A stretch of 64,000 nt of DNA from Episyrphus balteatus (GCF_945859705.1 NC_079137.1:56142552-56206551); one strand, 5' to 3'. Positions 28,278-41,370 are shown, counted from the stretch's first letter. Notes: generated from the sequence alone by a model not told the origin. Numbers and translations are program-made.

Positions 28278-29594
28278 TGGGAGCGGGTCATAATTCTGTA
28301 CGACAAAATTCTGTAGGGTCAAAATACTGTAAGACCATAATTCTGTACATCATTATACTGTAAATACAAAATTCTGTACGTCAAAATACTGTATGAACAA
28401 AATACTGACTCGCAAAATTCTGTTTTGCAAAATTCTGAACGGCAAAATACTGTATTTTCAATACAGTATTTTTAAAGAAATTTCCTTTGATAAAAAAACA
28501 CGAAATAGTAGCTTTAAATATAATTATTGACAGTAAAGTTGTAATTTTATACAAACATAATTATTAAAGTAAAAAAGTAAATCAATTCTAGGAACACAAA
28601 TCAAACTTTTCTTAAACATACAAAATACATTTTACAAAAAAAATTTCAAAATCAAATAAATTTAATTTTTTTTTCAATCCGTTTCAGGTATGCAAAGTGG
28701 TTTAATTCAGATTGTTTTTTTAAAGTAAGTGTAGTTTTGTTTTCTCTCTCTTTTTTCCGTTGCTCATAATAAAGTACCTAGATTAATCAGCATTAGAAGC
28801 TTGCCTCTTAATTAAGTTGATCTCTTAGAAATTCATAGTAAACCCTCTTTTAAATGTATTTCAAAATTCTATGCGCGCGCACTTTTTTACATTATCAAAA
28901 CTATATTTTTTACAGCATTTTTACAGAATTTTGAAATACAGTATTTTGACCAACCAGAATTTTGCTGTACAGAATTTTGACTTTCAGAATTTTGCTCATA
29001 CAGCATTTTGCACATACAGAATTTTGACATACAGTATTTTGGCATACAGTATTTTGAATACAGAATTTTGCAACATACAGAATTTCGACCCTAACCCGAA
29101 AAATGTCATGATGAACAAACTATGACAGTGAGAAAAATCGGGTTAGGGTCGAAATTCTGTATGGGCCAAAATTCGGATTTCAAAATTCTGTATTCCAAAA
29201 TTCTGTATTTTAAAATTCTGTAAATTTAAAATTCTGTATTTTAAAATTCTGTAAATTCAAAATTCTGTATTCTAAAATTCTGTAAAAACAAACTTCTGGA
29301 TTTCAAAATTCTGTATTCCGAAATTCTGTAAATGATAAAAGAAACATTGTTTTGATAATGAAAAAAAGTGCACACTTTTTTTCATTATCAAAACAATTTT
29401 TCTTTAATCATTTACAGAATTTTGGAATACAGATCTTTGGTATTTTCTTTGCTAAATACGTAGAACAAAATATGTAGAACATAAATCCTTAACTATACAC
29501 TGTTATACTTAATTTGTTAATTGAATATAAATTGTTCAACAGGCAAGATAAAAATGTATAAGTTTGGAATATACAAAATAACGACCCGTTCCCA
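28278..29594. mobile_element. foldback element with ATTCTGTA subrepeat arms
   Basis: The outer ends TGGGAGCGGGTCA (28278-28290) and GACCCGTTCCCA (ending 29594) are inverse with one mismatch. The left arm carries AAAATTCTGTAnn or AAAATACTGTA in short irregular tandem. From about 28920 the same motif appears inverted (TACAGAATTTTG), ending in ATTTCGACCCTAACCCG (29082-29098). This is mirrored by CGGGTTAGGGTCGAAAT at 29140-29156, where ATTCTGTA runs resume. A near-perfect palindrome follows at 29313-29431 around GTGCAC. It resembles Foldback-type transposons, whose arms are short tandem subrepeats. No transposase is seen. Confidence 0.8.
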
Positions 29595-29879
29595 AAATAA
29601 AACAATGTTCAGTTTTCGAAAATTTAAAGAAAAAAAATCCAATTTTTGTATGCAAAAATAATTTCAAAATTGGTCATCACGTCGATATCGACGTCTACGA
29701 TGAGGTTGAACATGAATCTTTTCCAATCGAACACGGTTGAGGACCTGTTTTTTTTAAAGATTAGGATATACTTTCTGCCTAAGAATGGGACAGTCATCAT
29801 AACAAATCTCATTCGATGCATTCCCAGGCAAAACATTAATTAATTCAATTTTTGTAGATTCAATATTAACGACTACTAA

Positions 29880-31116
29880 GGGCCAATTTTTCAATAGTCA
29901 GTTAAACAGTCAGTTAGTAGGGTAGAAGGGGGAGCATTTGCCAGTGGGGTACCTTTGCCAGTCCAGGTTTTTTTCCAAACCAACAGAATATTAAATACAG
30001 AAAAATCATTTTGTGTTGCACATTTATGATTGAAAACTTTGCACAAAGTTTGACAGGTTTTGGCTGGACACGAAATAAATTAGACGCTTGTGTTAGTTTT
30101 TTAATGTTGAGAACCAAAATATGAAGGTACATAACCGTCGTAAATTGTAAGTATTTGTCGTGTTAAATTACTTTTTGATACAAATATCTTTTCAAAATTA
30201 TGTGTACTATGCTGTGTAGAAGCGATTTTTTTACTGTTTAACTTATAAAAAAGTTATAAGTAAATTTTTGAAAGATTAGCTTGTGGGGTGCATTTGCCAT
30301 TCGTTTTTGGGTAGGTTTTGCTCTGGCAAATGCACCCCATGGGGTACATTTGCCAGAAGCAAGCTTCCTCAAAAGAGGATGGCAGAATCCTTTAAAATCA
30401 GTCCCTTCTTCGTATTTTCAGCTAAAAAGAAGTTTTGTTTATGAATATTGGTTTTATTTGTATTAACTTTGATATTTAGGTAACTGGCAATCCCTCCCCA
30501 CCCCCGTGGCAAAGCCTCCAACCTGGGGAGGCTTTGCCACATCACTTTTCATTTTTTTGAATAAATTATTAAAAATAGAAGAAATTAATATATCAAGATG
30601 AAAAAAATATTTAAGTGAAGATAATAAAGTCAATAATAATATCAGATATAAAAAAATTAAAAGAAACGTAAAAACTTTGCGTTAAGTCAATTTTCCTAAA
30701 TCCTGGCAAATCCTCCCCCTTCTACCCTACTTATTCCTAAGGATAGAGAAAAAATCAATTTTTCAACAGGCAGATATAGCTTATTCCTAAGAATAAATCT
30801 ATCTGCTTCTTTCAGAGACGAATAAAATTATTCTAAGGAATAATCATAATAAAAATATTGTGTCAGTTGTCAAAGCTGTTTTGAAAGAATTTTGAAAAAA
30901 ATACAGTGGAAAACAAGAAAACAAAAACAATCATGAATAAAAATGACGTTTAATTTTAAATATTTTTGAATTTGACAATTTTTTTTTTGTTATATATAGA
31001 ATAAATTATTTTTGATTGAAAAATTCAATGTTTTTATCTGATTGTTTATGAGCCTAATAACTTTATTCGTCGAACAGTTAACTGACTGTTTATTACAAGA
31101 TTGAAAAATTGGCTCT
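29880..31116. mobile_element. outer TIR element, AGGGCCAATTTTTCAAT ends
   Basis: The left end GGGCCAATTTTTCAAT followed by AACAGTCAGTTA is the inverse of TAACTGACTGTTTATTACAAG and ATTGAAAAATTGGCTCT at about 31070-31116. Inner arms repeat TTATTCCTAAGGATAG / TATTCTAAGGAATAAT around 30730-30845. A second element is inserted in its left arm (29917-30730). Confidence 0.7.
29914..30733. mobile_element. inner nested TIR element with TTA target duplication (PIF/Harbinger-like size)
   Basis: GTAGGGTAGAAGGGGGAG (29917) and CTCCCCCTTCTACCCTAC (ending 30730) are perfect 18-bp inverse ends. TTA flanks both sides (29914-29916 and 30731-30733). The interior repeats CATTTGCCA and TTTGCCAC motifs in both directions, for example around 30285-30360 and 30508-30542. 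No transposase ORF is present. The TTA duplication suggests PIF/Harbinger, but this is inference. Confidence 0.8.
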
Positions 31117-34100
31117 AAAAGTAACACGATCTGTTAAAAAATAAAAATATGTATTGATAATTCATGACAATACATCAATAAATAAATAAATAAAAAATCT
31201 ATTGTGTGGTTTTGATAAGATCTTTGACTAAATCAAATTGTAAATGTCTTTAAATAATTTAAAAATTTGACATCTTTTTCTCAATAAGTTAACAAATAAT
31301 AAAAATAATCCCTTTGAAAAAAAAAATCATCCATTTGCAAAACAAATTCATCTTTTTTCATATTTTCATATTTTTCTTTATTATAACATTATTTAATATT
31401 TTGTATATTTGTTTGGATAAACAAAAGTCGTGCATTTTGTAACAAAATTAACGAATTTAATTTGAATAATAAACTTTATTTTCAAAAGAATTAATTTTAC
31501 TTTTTTGACAGGAGTTATACTGTTGCCAGTTTAAAAAAAAAAACTTTTTCAAATCTCACTCCATTTCTGGTCATATGTTTTGATCCATTAAATTTTATTC
31601 TTTTATATTCCATCCATCCCAATTTTTTCCACACAATCTATGTACTGCTAGGATATTAACAAACTTCCATTTTTGCAGGCTTCTTAAATTTATTTATTCT
31701 TCCACCTTCATTTCTTCCGCATACCTAACTTAAAAATATCTTAATACAATAGAAACTAGCCACCAGTTTTGTACTTCAGTTGTTTTTAGTGACAGTAAAT
31801 TTAAAAGTTAGATATTCTATTTTCAATTTCATTACTACTGTGCACCAGGCAAAAAATCTCTAGGAAGAGACATCGAAATGTGAAGAACTTTGAAGATTCA
31901 TCGCTTCTTTAAACAGAACAAAAAACAAACTTCGTCTGAGTAGTCGTTAGAGCCATCACTTTGTATTCCATGAGCCTAAAGAGATTCCCAAATGAAAATA
32001 GAAAATGATATGTGAATCACTTGCAATGCATTCCGTACTGCACAAAATCATCTTCAAGGTTCACTTAGATCGACAGATAGACTTTTGTTAGTAATGTTTG
32101 CCTCTGTTTAGTGAAACGGTAACTAAGTACCTACAACTTCACTACTCATCTTTGCCAAGCATCCTTATCTTTAGCAATGTTTAAGTGAATGAGAGTAGGA
32201 GGCTTGCAAAACATACTTGAGATCATAGGTGTAATTGAAAATATAAGGCTTTATGGTATTTATGGCTTAGGAAAGGGAACACAAATCTAAAGAATTATTT
32301 ATAAAAGTTTAAACTTGGAAGTTGCCTTTTTGAAAGGTTTTTCTTCTGTAAAAAAAGATTTTTTTTTGTGTTCAAAAACTTATCTAGCTAGTAATTTCAC
32401 TTTCCAAAACTTTTAATAGGCTTTTCAGAAGACTGTTTAAGAGTTACAAAGATTACACAGGTCAACACGAAATTTGTGCTTGGGTTGTGACTATGAAATT
32501 ATGATAGATATATTGATTCTCATCTGGAAAACATTTTTTTTTTTTTTTTAATTTGTTTTTGAAGTCAGCAGAGCAATTTCCAGTATTCAAGTAAATCTGT
32601 CTTTTGAAAAAATTGTCGTGCTTAATTTTGGCAAAAACTCGAGAACATTTTAACCGATTTGGCTGATTTTTGTTTTGTTTTCTTCATTTTAATGCTGTTT
32701 TCATATTCATTTACAGAAAATAAAAAAAAAATCAGGAAATTTAAGAATAAAAAAGACAAATTAAATCGAAATTTTCGTTTTATTCGAATTTTTGTCAGAT
32801 GGGAGCTTGAGGCATTATATGATACCTTCTAGTTTCAATATTGATGGTAAAAGTAATTCACTCCGATGGTATTTTTATTATACAAAAATAATTGGTTACA
32901 GAAATAACTGTATCCAAACATTAGCCAATATAGTTTATATTGAAATTCTTTATTCATTGAAAAATTAAATTTTTTATTATTTTGTTGCATATGCAGGGTC
33001 TCTAAAAAGTAATGGATCAAACGAAATGTGCTGATAGGTCAACTTTAGATCTTTCAGAAATTGGTAACTTGTTGATCCCAAATCCTTAAGGTTTTCGAAA
33101 AAAACCCTTGTATTCATCATAACTTTTTTCTTATAATTTAAGTCGAATAAAGGCAAAAATGTAGGACTTTAAATTATCTACATTTTACACCTTAACAGTT
33201 TTTTTGTACAATGCACGGTTCTTGCACTATAGCTCATAAAACTGGAATTAGGCTCACAGGTAATGAAAATTGTATTTTTGCTTCCAACACTACAAAAGCA
33301 AATCTTAGGAGGGGAAAGGGTGATTTTCTATTGTTTTGATTTACCATTGACCCAAAAAGTGCAAATTATACCCAAGCACAAAAAATATTTTTATTTTTGT
33401 CGACCTGTGTTATCGGAGAATTATATCGGTTCTACCCAAGTTTTTAGAAATTGTTGTTTTTAAGCCCACTTCTATCCTTTTTGTCGAACTAAAAATAAAT
33501 CAAAGAACCTCTAGAGAATTAAAATTGGTTAAGCCCATCGTCAAATAAAAAACTTATCATCACAAGTCAAACAAAAATCACACTAGTCCAATTGCTTTTA
33601 TACATTTCTCTTCTTCTAACCTATCACCTCACCAAGAACTTTGGTTCGGTTAAAACTGGAATCACCCTGTATATTTGCACATTCAAAAGGCACAGAGAGG
33701 TCAGCTTAACTTATGCGACCTCCTTCATGTAGGTAACCTTCTCCTTGTCTGAGAAGTATAATAGTGAAGATGCCACAATGAGTGTGTTCTGTGATGCGTG
33801 CCTAAGTCAAAGCCTGGTACAAAAACCATCAAAGACTTTATATAACCTGGCCAAGATCAATTTCCTCATGGTGGTTAAATAATTCACATTCCTCAAATCT
33901 TGCTGTACGCCTATTTTAGAAATTTCCCTAAGTGTGCTACACACACCAAACCAAAGCAATACCAATTGAATCCGATGAAAAAACGACGGACGAAAGAACA
34001 AGAGTTTACTTTTCTCGAAAAGAATTCTCCATGAACGTGCCATAAATTTTCCGACCGGGACCCCAAAGATTCCCAGATGTGATTTTATTGTACCGCAAAT

Positions 34101-36839
34101 GGGCGGAAGTTTATTCCATCAGAGAAAACAAAAAAAAAGTAACGAAAAATCTAATGCGAGTCACCATAATCGAAATATTGGTTTTGCACTTGCATCGGTT
34201 GGCGGCGATCAGCTCCATTCGTTTGCAGAGAGGACCTCTGTCGGATGGTGCGGTGATATGGTGTTTGCATGGCGGCCTTTGGGAAGGCTTTCGGCATTCG
34301 TCGTGGTCAGGTGCGAAATAAATTCCTATGGGATTTGTTGTTTTTGTCGCTCTCTGAGATGCATAGATATTAGTATGTGAATGTGTGGGGTCGGTTGGTG
34401 GACAAACGATTGAAGTCGTGTTGGCGGCAAAAGATGGAGAAAAATACTCAAATACACAACAGAAAGGTTATGGGTATAGCAGGCACAGGAGTAAGAATTT
34501 CTTTCGGCCGAACCGCTCACAAAGCAAGATCTTCATTTCGAGGCACAATTAAAATTATTCGCGATATGTGTGCGCATTGCGTGGAATTATTAACAATGCC
34601 ATGGATAGAGGTTTTGTAAAAAAAAAAAAAAAACAAAAAAAAAAGTCTGCTTGAATTCTGTTGATTGTTGAACGGGATAAGCCAATATACAAATATGGTA
34701 TTGTCTTTATCTATATCGAAATAATCGATGGATGCTATTATTTCGAGTTGTCTTCAATATTTGTTAGCGGATTATTTAATATGAATATAAATTTATGGTT
34801 TAAACGGTATAGATCGTGGGATTGGTTACAGTTCTTTGTTCGAATTCTTTACGATTTTGCGGGATTTTAATATGTATTTAATAACACTGTGTAGCAAAAA
34901 GATGGTTGAAAATATACGCGGGAGGAGACCTATCACGTTTTATAGAGCTAGTTGCACTGATTACGAAACGTTGTTTAAAAACTCTGTAACAACCCCAAAA
35001 TCTGGAGTTAGTGGCAAAAAAACCCATTTCACCCATTGAACAAAATCTAGCTTCGTCAAATGTGTACCCATTTAAAAATTATATTTTTGGATAGAAGACA
35101 TTAAGACCTTTTCAACAATGTATAAAACATGTGGTTCAGTTAAACGACCTAGAATTTATAAGCTGACAAAGTTAAAAAATTTCATTTTAAAGTATATGTT
35201 TTCAAAACAAAATGCTGTTTTAACGTAGCGAACAAGGTATTTTTATGAAAATCGTTTGAAAATTAGCTTAGAAAAAAAAAAGTTACGATTTTAACCCAGA
35301 GACAGAAAATCAAACGTTTAGGCACCGAACAAAAATGTTATTTTGGCACGTAGTACGATAACTTGGGCGCCAGGATTTGATAACGATTTTTTGGAAAGAA
35401 GTTCATTACAATCATTTTTTACTATGAGAATGGGGGTTTATCCCCTTCCTTTAGGACAATTTTCTAAAAAAATAATTTAAAATAAAAAAATTATTACAAA
35501 ACAACAGCAACACTTACAGTTTTAATTGATACTATTTTCGAAAGGCAGAATTGTGCATTGTGAATTGTCCGTCTTCTAAGCCACCCCTTTTTCAAGAACT
35601 GTAAGTTTTATAAATAAAAACAAAAAATGATTTAAGCTGAGCTAATTTAACACAAGATTGTCCCTCACTCTTTTCTTGTATCACTTCAGTTCCCGGCGAG
35701 AACTTCCCGCTTTGAAATTGCAATAGTTCAAAATTTCGTATTCATCCTAAAAGTATGCAATTTATACTGGGCTAACAAACAAATCTGACGAATTTTGATA
35801 ATGAAATTGAGAATAACATATTCAAATTTGAGAAATAATATCATAATAAAAAAAAAATGGGTTATACATTATATATTTATATAAATAAATATCTCGAATA
35901 TATGTAGGTTTAGATTTATAAAAAAACATTTTCACTCTAAAAAAATGTTGGCCAAACTTTTTTTCAAGTTTTTATCGTGATAACGTCTTATAAATCGATG
36001 AACCATGGCAGCCACCACAAAAAAGTGACGCCATTTTCTAACGTTACACTCTCGCACTTTCGCAGTGCGGCAAAAAATTTGAATTAAAAATTAAAAATAA
36101 ACTATTAGAGATACAAAAATCTTCTATAGCTTATTTGAAAGATAATAACCTTAAGCTTAATCAAAATGAAGGATTTTCAAAAATTCCGTCATTTAATAGG
36201 GTAAACAGGGGTAAAACGGAAAGATGAAATTTGGGCTAAAATCTAAACACAAAGTCGTAGAGAATTAATTTTTTTTTCTATAGATAGATGAGATTAATTT
36301 AAGAATAAGTGCATTTAAGAAAAAATTCTAAAAAATTTTGGAACTAAGCTATAAAGTTTTGTTTGAACGTTGTACACGTGTTGGGGCTATGACAAAATGG
36401 TGATTTTGGGTAAAGGACATTTTTTTTGACAATTCTAAAGGTGCCAGGTGAAAAACGAGAAAAAAAAATTAGGCGTCTGATACGAATTTTTTTCTAACAC
36501 TCTGCGTTTCAAAATATGAATTTTTGAAAAAAACCTTGTTTTTTAGGGGTATTTTTTGATTTTTAGCTTTTTTTTGGAGCGTTCAAAAAATCTCAAACTT
36601 ATAGGACATGTAGGTTTTGGCTTTATGCATACATGTGCAAGAATTTGGAAGTGAGTTTTGACTGAATAACGGAAGAAACAAGTTTCTAAAAAACACGTTT
36701 TTTTACCGTTTTTAATCGATTTCCATCGTTTTTTGTTTTTATCTTTTTTTCTTTAATAGATACAGGAATAAAGTATATAGAGTAATGATAGACCATGACT
36801 ACGACTATATGTGTGCGAAGTTTCAATAATTTTTGTAAA
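31117..36839. other. unassigned region, no gene recognised
   Basis: No convincing coding exons. 33640-34620 is less AT-rich, with few homopolymers. Overlapping 78-93 codon frames occur on both strands there (33807-34043 -, 34079-34321 +, 34099-34380 +), but none has a family motif, so untranslated exon or regulatory DNA is as likely as protein. The rest is AT-rich, including a poly(A)-like run at 34617-34645 and many long T runs. Confidence 0.35.
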
Positions 36840-37300
36840 CACAATTTTGAGATAACGGTAAAATAAAATTTTAGAATTCAACAGGTTATAACTTTTGACC
36901 AAGAGCAGATAGAAATTTTATTAAACTTTTATGAGCATCCTGATACAATTACCTTTCATTTGGTATATCAAACATAACGGTAGACTAACTACAAGCTACA
37001 CAATGTTAAATCAAGAAACTTGCGAAAAACCTCAAAACACCAGTGGAGATCTGTAGTTGCCCCCCGAACAGCCACCAGTGTGGGAAGTACCGTAATCTCA
37101 GTCTGGAAATTCGACATGGTTGACTTTAAAAATTTTTTACTTCTCTTGTAGGCATCTTTGAAATGAGATTGATACGTCATATGAAAGGTAAAATAATAAG
37201 CTTTCACATGGTATACATTTTTGAAGTTATACTTCTTATGGGAGGGTGGGTATGAAAATTTACTTTTTGACAAGAATGTCAAAGGGATTATGACGCGATC
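36840..37300. repeat. dispersed repeat family A, copy 2
   Basis: Matches 200-580 closely: ACCTCAAAACACC.GTGGAGATCTGT, CAGTGTnGGAAGTACCGTAA, TCTCAGTCTGGAAATTCGAC and AAGCTTTCACATGGTAT. It ends at about 37230 with GAAGTTATACTTC, then GGGAGGGTGGGT. Confidence 0.75.
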
Positions 37301-37404
37301 ACCCTGGGTAGCAGGGCTGTCGTTTCACCTTTAGAGTAGGCAGTACTTTAGTATTTAAAAATGCAGTACGCCGCAGTACGGCAAACATAAAACACACAAC
37401 ACGT

Positions 37405-37589
37405 TGCAAGTTACATGTTTCATGTGGCAAGTTGCATGTGGCAAGTTGTATGTGGCAAGTTGCGTGTGGCAAGTTGCATGTGGCAAGCTGCATGTGGCAA
37501 GTTGCATGTGGCAAGTTGCATGTGGCAAGTTGAGTGTGGCAAGTTGCATGTGACAAGTTGCATGTCGTAATTTCCATGTGGCAAGTTGC
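37405..37589. repeat. 14-bp minisatellite CAAGTTGCATGTGG
   Basis: About thirteen head-to-tail copies with point variants (for example CAAGTTGCGTGTGG and CAAGTTGAGTGTGG). The last visible copy abuts the hAT-like element. A matching half unit (CAAGTTCCATATT) follows that element at 39010, so the element landed in the array. The 84-92 codon - strand frames here are repeat artefacts. Confidence 0.95.
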
Positions 37590-39017
37590 CAGGATTGCAA
37601 AAAGCTCACATTTCAGCTCAGCTCAAATTTGAGCTAGGTACCCTAGCTTAGCTCATTTGAGCTGAGCTGAAAGTGAGCGCCCCAACTTCCAACGCCTACC
37701 TATATCTCGGAATTTTGAAGAAAATGAAAAAAAAAATTTTTGATGCCAAAAGGTAGCGGGTACATTTGGGTACAACTCCCATCCCTGTAGGTCCACGCGT
37801 TCTCAAACCGGGAGAACTTAAAAGTGAAAAAAAAATTGGCACGATTCTGAAAAAATAGGCATGATGTGGCGGTTTAACATGGAAGGCGATTTTTTAAAAA
37901 TCTGACAATGTGCAAAGCGTAGGCCCATAACACAAGCTATCATTTGGCATCACTCCCAAAAATTGCTCTCAAGCGGTTTAGCTTCCAGGAGCGTTCAAAG
38001 ATTCAGGGATTTTTCGAAAAAAAAATTTACCCCAACTTTCAAACGCGATTTTCTCGGAATTTTGAATAAAATCGAAAAACCGGATTATACCACTATCGGG
38101 TAGCTGAGAATATAAGCTTTCATATGGCACCCCTCCCCTGTCTCTAGATCAAAGCGTTCCAACGCCTATATCGCGGAATTTTGAAGAAAATGAAAATAAA
38201 ATTTTTGATACCAAAAGATAGCGGGGACTCTAACCTAGATTTGGGTACAACTCCCATCCCTGTAGGTCCACGCGTTCTCAAACCGGGAGAACTTAAAAGT
38301 GAAAAAAAAAATAGGCACGATTCTGAAAAAATAGGCATGATGTGGCGGTTTAACATGGAAGGCGATTTTTTAAAAATCTGACAATGTGCAAAGCGTAGGC
38401 CCATGGCACAAGCTATCATTTGGCATCACTCCCAAAAATTGCGTTCAAAGATTCGGGGATTTTTCGAAAAAAAATTTTAACCCAACTTTCAAACGCGATT
38501 TTCTCGGAATTTTGAAAAAAGTCGAAAAACCGGATTGTACCGAAATTTTTTTTATGATAAAAAAAGAAATATTTTACTAAAAAAATAGAAATATATTTAC
38601 TATTAAAAAAACCAAGAGAAAAGATCACGAAAAATTATTTGTTTTATTTATAAAAATATCCATGTGTTAAAATAATTCCATTAATAACTAGAACTAAACA
38701 TCTTAAGCTATTGTGTTTTATAAAAGTTTTAAATATCTTCATATTTCATTAAACTTTCCAAATAAAAATCAATGTATCCTCTCACCCATCACAGCTCAGC
38801 TCAGCTCACTTTACCTTAGCTCACCCAACAGCTCAGCTCACCGACAGCTCAGCTCACCCGACAGCTCAGCTCAACCATCAGCTCAGCTCACTTTCAGCTC
38901 AGCTCAAATGAGCTGAGCTATGGTACATAGCTCAAAAGTGAGCTAGCTCAAAATTTAAGCTGAGCTGTGAGCTGAACTCAGCTCACTTTTGAGCTTTGTA
39001 GCAACCCTGCAAGTTCC
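37582..39017. mobile_element. hAT-like non-autonomous element, AGCTC-rich ends
   Basis: The element spans 37590-39009. Its ends CAGGATTGCAAAAAGCTCA and the inverse of CAGGGTTGCTACAAAGCTCA match the CAGGG-type hAT pattern. 8-bp direct repeats lie outside: CAAGTTGC (37582-37589) and CAAGTTCC (39010-39017), with one mismatch. Sub-terminal zones are dense in CAGCTCAGCTCA in both orientations (37605-37680 and 38790-39000). The interior is a tandem duplication of about 470 bp (about 37690-38160, again 38163-38540) sharing GGGTACAACTCCCATCCCTG and TAGGCATGATGTGGCGG. No transposase is visible. Confidence 0.85.
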
Positions 39018-39174
39018 ATATTAAAACATAAGTAAATTTCACAGAATAAATTGAAAACTACATGGACGCAAGGAGGATGAAAGAATTAATTTATTGTTCA
39101 CTTGATAAAAATGTAAAAAAAACGAAGTGTAGATTAATTAATTTAATAATAGAAATTAAAAATATCAAATGAAA

Positions 39175-39500
39175 TTCATTTACATATACTGAATGAGAAG
39201 TATAACTTCAGTCGCGTGTACATGTGTACACACACTCTTTTTTTTTTTTTTATAGGTTGTCGAATAAAAAAATTGATTCCATAGCCTGAGAACATAATCA
39301 TAAATGTTGTTTTTGCTTTTTTTAATGAAATTTGATCGAGTTCAAAAAATTCTAGCTCTTTTTGTAGATGTCTCATAGACCTGATCGATATATATTTTGA
39401 GCTAAGACAATAAGTTTTCAGATGGTACAAAATTTTGTATAGGTTGTTAGGAAAAAAAAAATGGAATTAATGACATGAGAAGATAAAAATTCATGTTTTT
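39175..39500. repeat. dispersed repeat family A, copy 3
   Basis: Starts with GAAGTATAACTTCAGTCGCG and TGTACATGTGTACACACAC (39213-39235). It continues with GTTCAAAAAATTCTAGCTCT and TGTAGATGTCTCATAGACCT, which match 675-770 and 860-910. Confidence 0.75.
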
Positions 39501-41031
39501 TTTTCTTTTTTTGATGAAAATGATTGTTTTCAATTAATTATTTTTATACATTTTGCGCATTTTAAAAATTTAAAAATGGTTTTATTCTTAAGAAGAAATA
39601 CTTGGCTTTTAAATTGCATAATTTTTTTTGTAAGCTTTTAAAATAATGATTGTTTGAAAAAAGTAAACGCTTCAATTGACTCATTTTAAACAAAAGCACA
39701 TAACCTGTTTTCTGACGACGTTATCACGTAAAATCATCGTCCGTAAACCGGCTTTACAGACAAAATCTTTTTTTTTTTAATTTTTTCAAATTGTTTTCCA
39801 ATTGAGACACAAAATTATTATTACTTTAGCTTTAATGCAGTATTTGAACGACATTTTGCTACCTAGTGCAAAAAAAGCATTTAGCTATCATGAATTCCAA
39901 GTAGTAAAATACTTCACCAAAATGTTTCAATTTTTCGAACAACACTGGTACATTCGAAGTGCATTCTATCGTAATTCTTCCCTTAAATCATTTATACCAA
40001 CCTCTATCCTCTCAAATGTCTTTATTCAAGATAAAAATCAAGTTTTTTTTCTGAACATATTTGTATACTCTTTAATACCGATACCGCCATCGTTGTCAAA
40101 GATACAAGTACATATCCAACAACACCACACAAAGTCTATCTATATCTTTTTTTTTTTTTAAAGAAATGCAAAGATATAAAAACCTAATCTTTCAATTAAA
40201 GACAATTTGTCATTATGGTACCTTCAAGTTTTCTTGTTCTTCATTTTAAATCCAATTCCATATAGTCTGCATTTATAGGCGTTGAATTACAAGCACCAAG
40301 CTAATCGAACCAATTTATCATGTAAGCCTATACAATCGAGGCAATCAACACTTATTGTATTCTACTTGTGGATGTGAAATACCACTCGACAAATAAGTTT
40401 CAAGACATTTTTTTTTTGTCAGTAAAAATGGCCTTTATATGTGGGATATATTGAGTATCTTGTGTGTGAACCCTTATTAAGTGGACATGCGAGTTCCATA
40501 AGTTCCATATAGTCACACTTTATATAGAGAAAAAGATTCTACACACCAGGTAAGTCATTGAAATGTCGGAAATATACTCCTGTGACAATATTTCCATAAA
40601 TACAACAAAAAAAATTGTAAGCCCTTATAACCAGATGTAAAACCAATTTATATTGGGTCTATACCATTATTGTTATATTTTTATATTTGATTTATTTTTT
40701 TTTGGATATAAGTCAGCTATCAAATTTTAATGATAAGTGGCTAATTTATATTGGGTTAATATGAACCGTTGGTTGACGGTGGAATTTTCGAATTAAAATG
40801 GTTTTCATTTTATTTTGATGAATAGATTTTGAACAAATTGAAATTTTAGTTTTGTTTAGAAAAAAAGGCTTTTTTGGACACAATGGATAAATAATAGTTG
40901 ATCAATCATTTGATATGATCCAAAGATCACTGGATCAAGTTACAATTTTTGTTTTGTTTTTTATTGAATAAATGAGAAAAAACAATGCTGATGACAATTT
41001 CAATGCGATAAATGTTTAATCTTTTATTTAT
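39501..41031. other. unassigned AT-rich spacer
   Basis: No gene recognised. A 119-codon + strand frame (39802-40161) has no family motif and ends in a Phe run. 40440-40570 includes a few mixed-composition stretches without a clear signal. Confidence 0.35.
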
Positions 41032-41061
41032 ACACGGAGAGAAAAAAAGACCACATAAAAA

Positions 41062-41235
41062 CAAGCGGATTTTGTATTAAATTAAGCGGAATTTTTCATG
41101 TTTGTTTTGCCAACATGACTTTGGTCTTAAATTAAGTGGAAAATTCTTCTTAATTTCTTGAATACGCAAATTTAAATAAAATCCACTTACTTTAAGCGGA
41201 AAATCATTTTATTTTAATGTGGAAAAAATTTAAGA
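41062..41235. repeat. dispersed repeat family C, copy 1
   Basis: Shares TTnTGTATTAAATTAAG, GGTCTTAAATTAAGTGG-like, ATTTCTTGAAT and AAATCCACTTA blocks, in the same order, with 61213-61390. TTAAGCGGA recurs six or more times from 41060 to 41350. It is preceded by CACGGAGAGAAAAAAAGACC. Confidence 0.65.
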
Positions 41236-41370
41236 TAGTCGGGTTTTTAAGATGAAAATTCATACTAAAATGAAATGAAGTTCACTTTAAATTTAACAGA
41301 TTTTAAGCGGATTCCTCTTATTTTAAGCGGAATTAGTATTATTTTAAGTGGGTGGGATGTAAAGTAGGCA

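Noticed and set aside
37299..37609. 92- and 84-codon - strand frames (Cys-His-Met repeats)
   Set aside because: By-products of the 14-bp CAAGTTGCATGTGG minisatellite.
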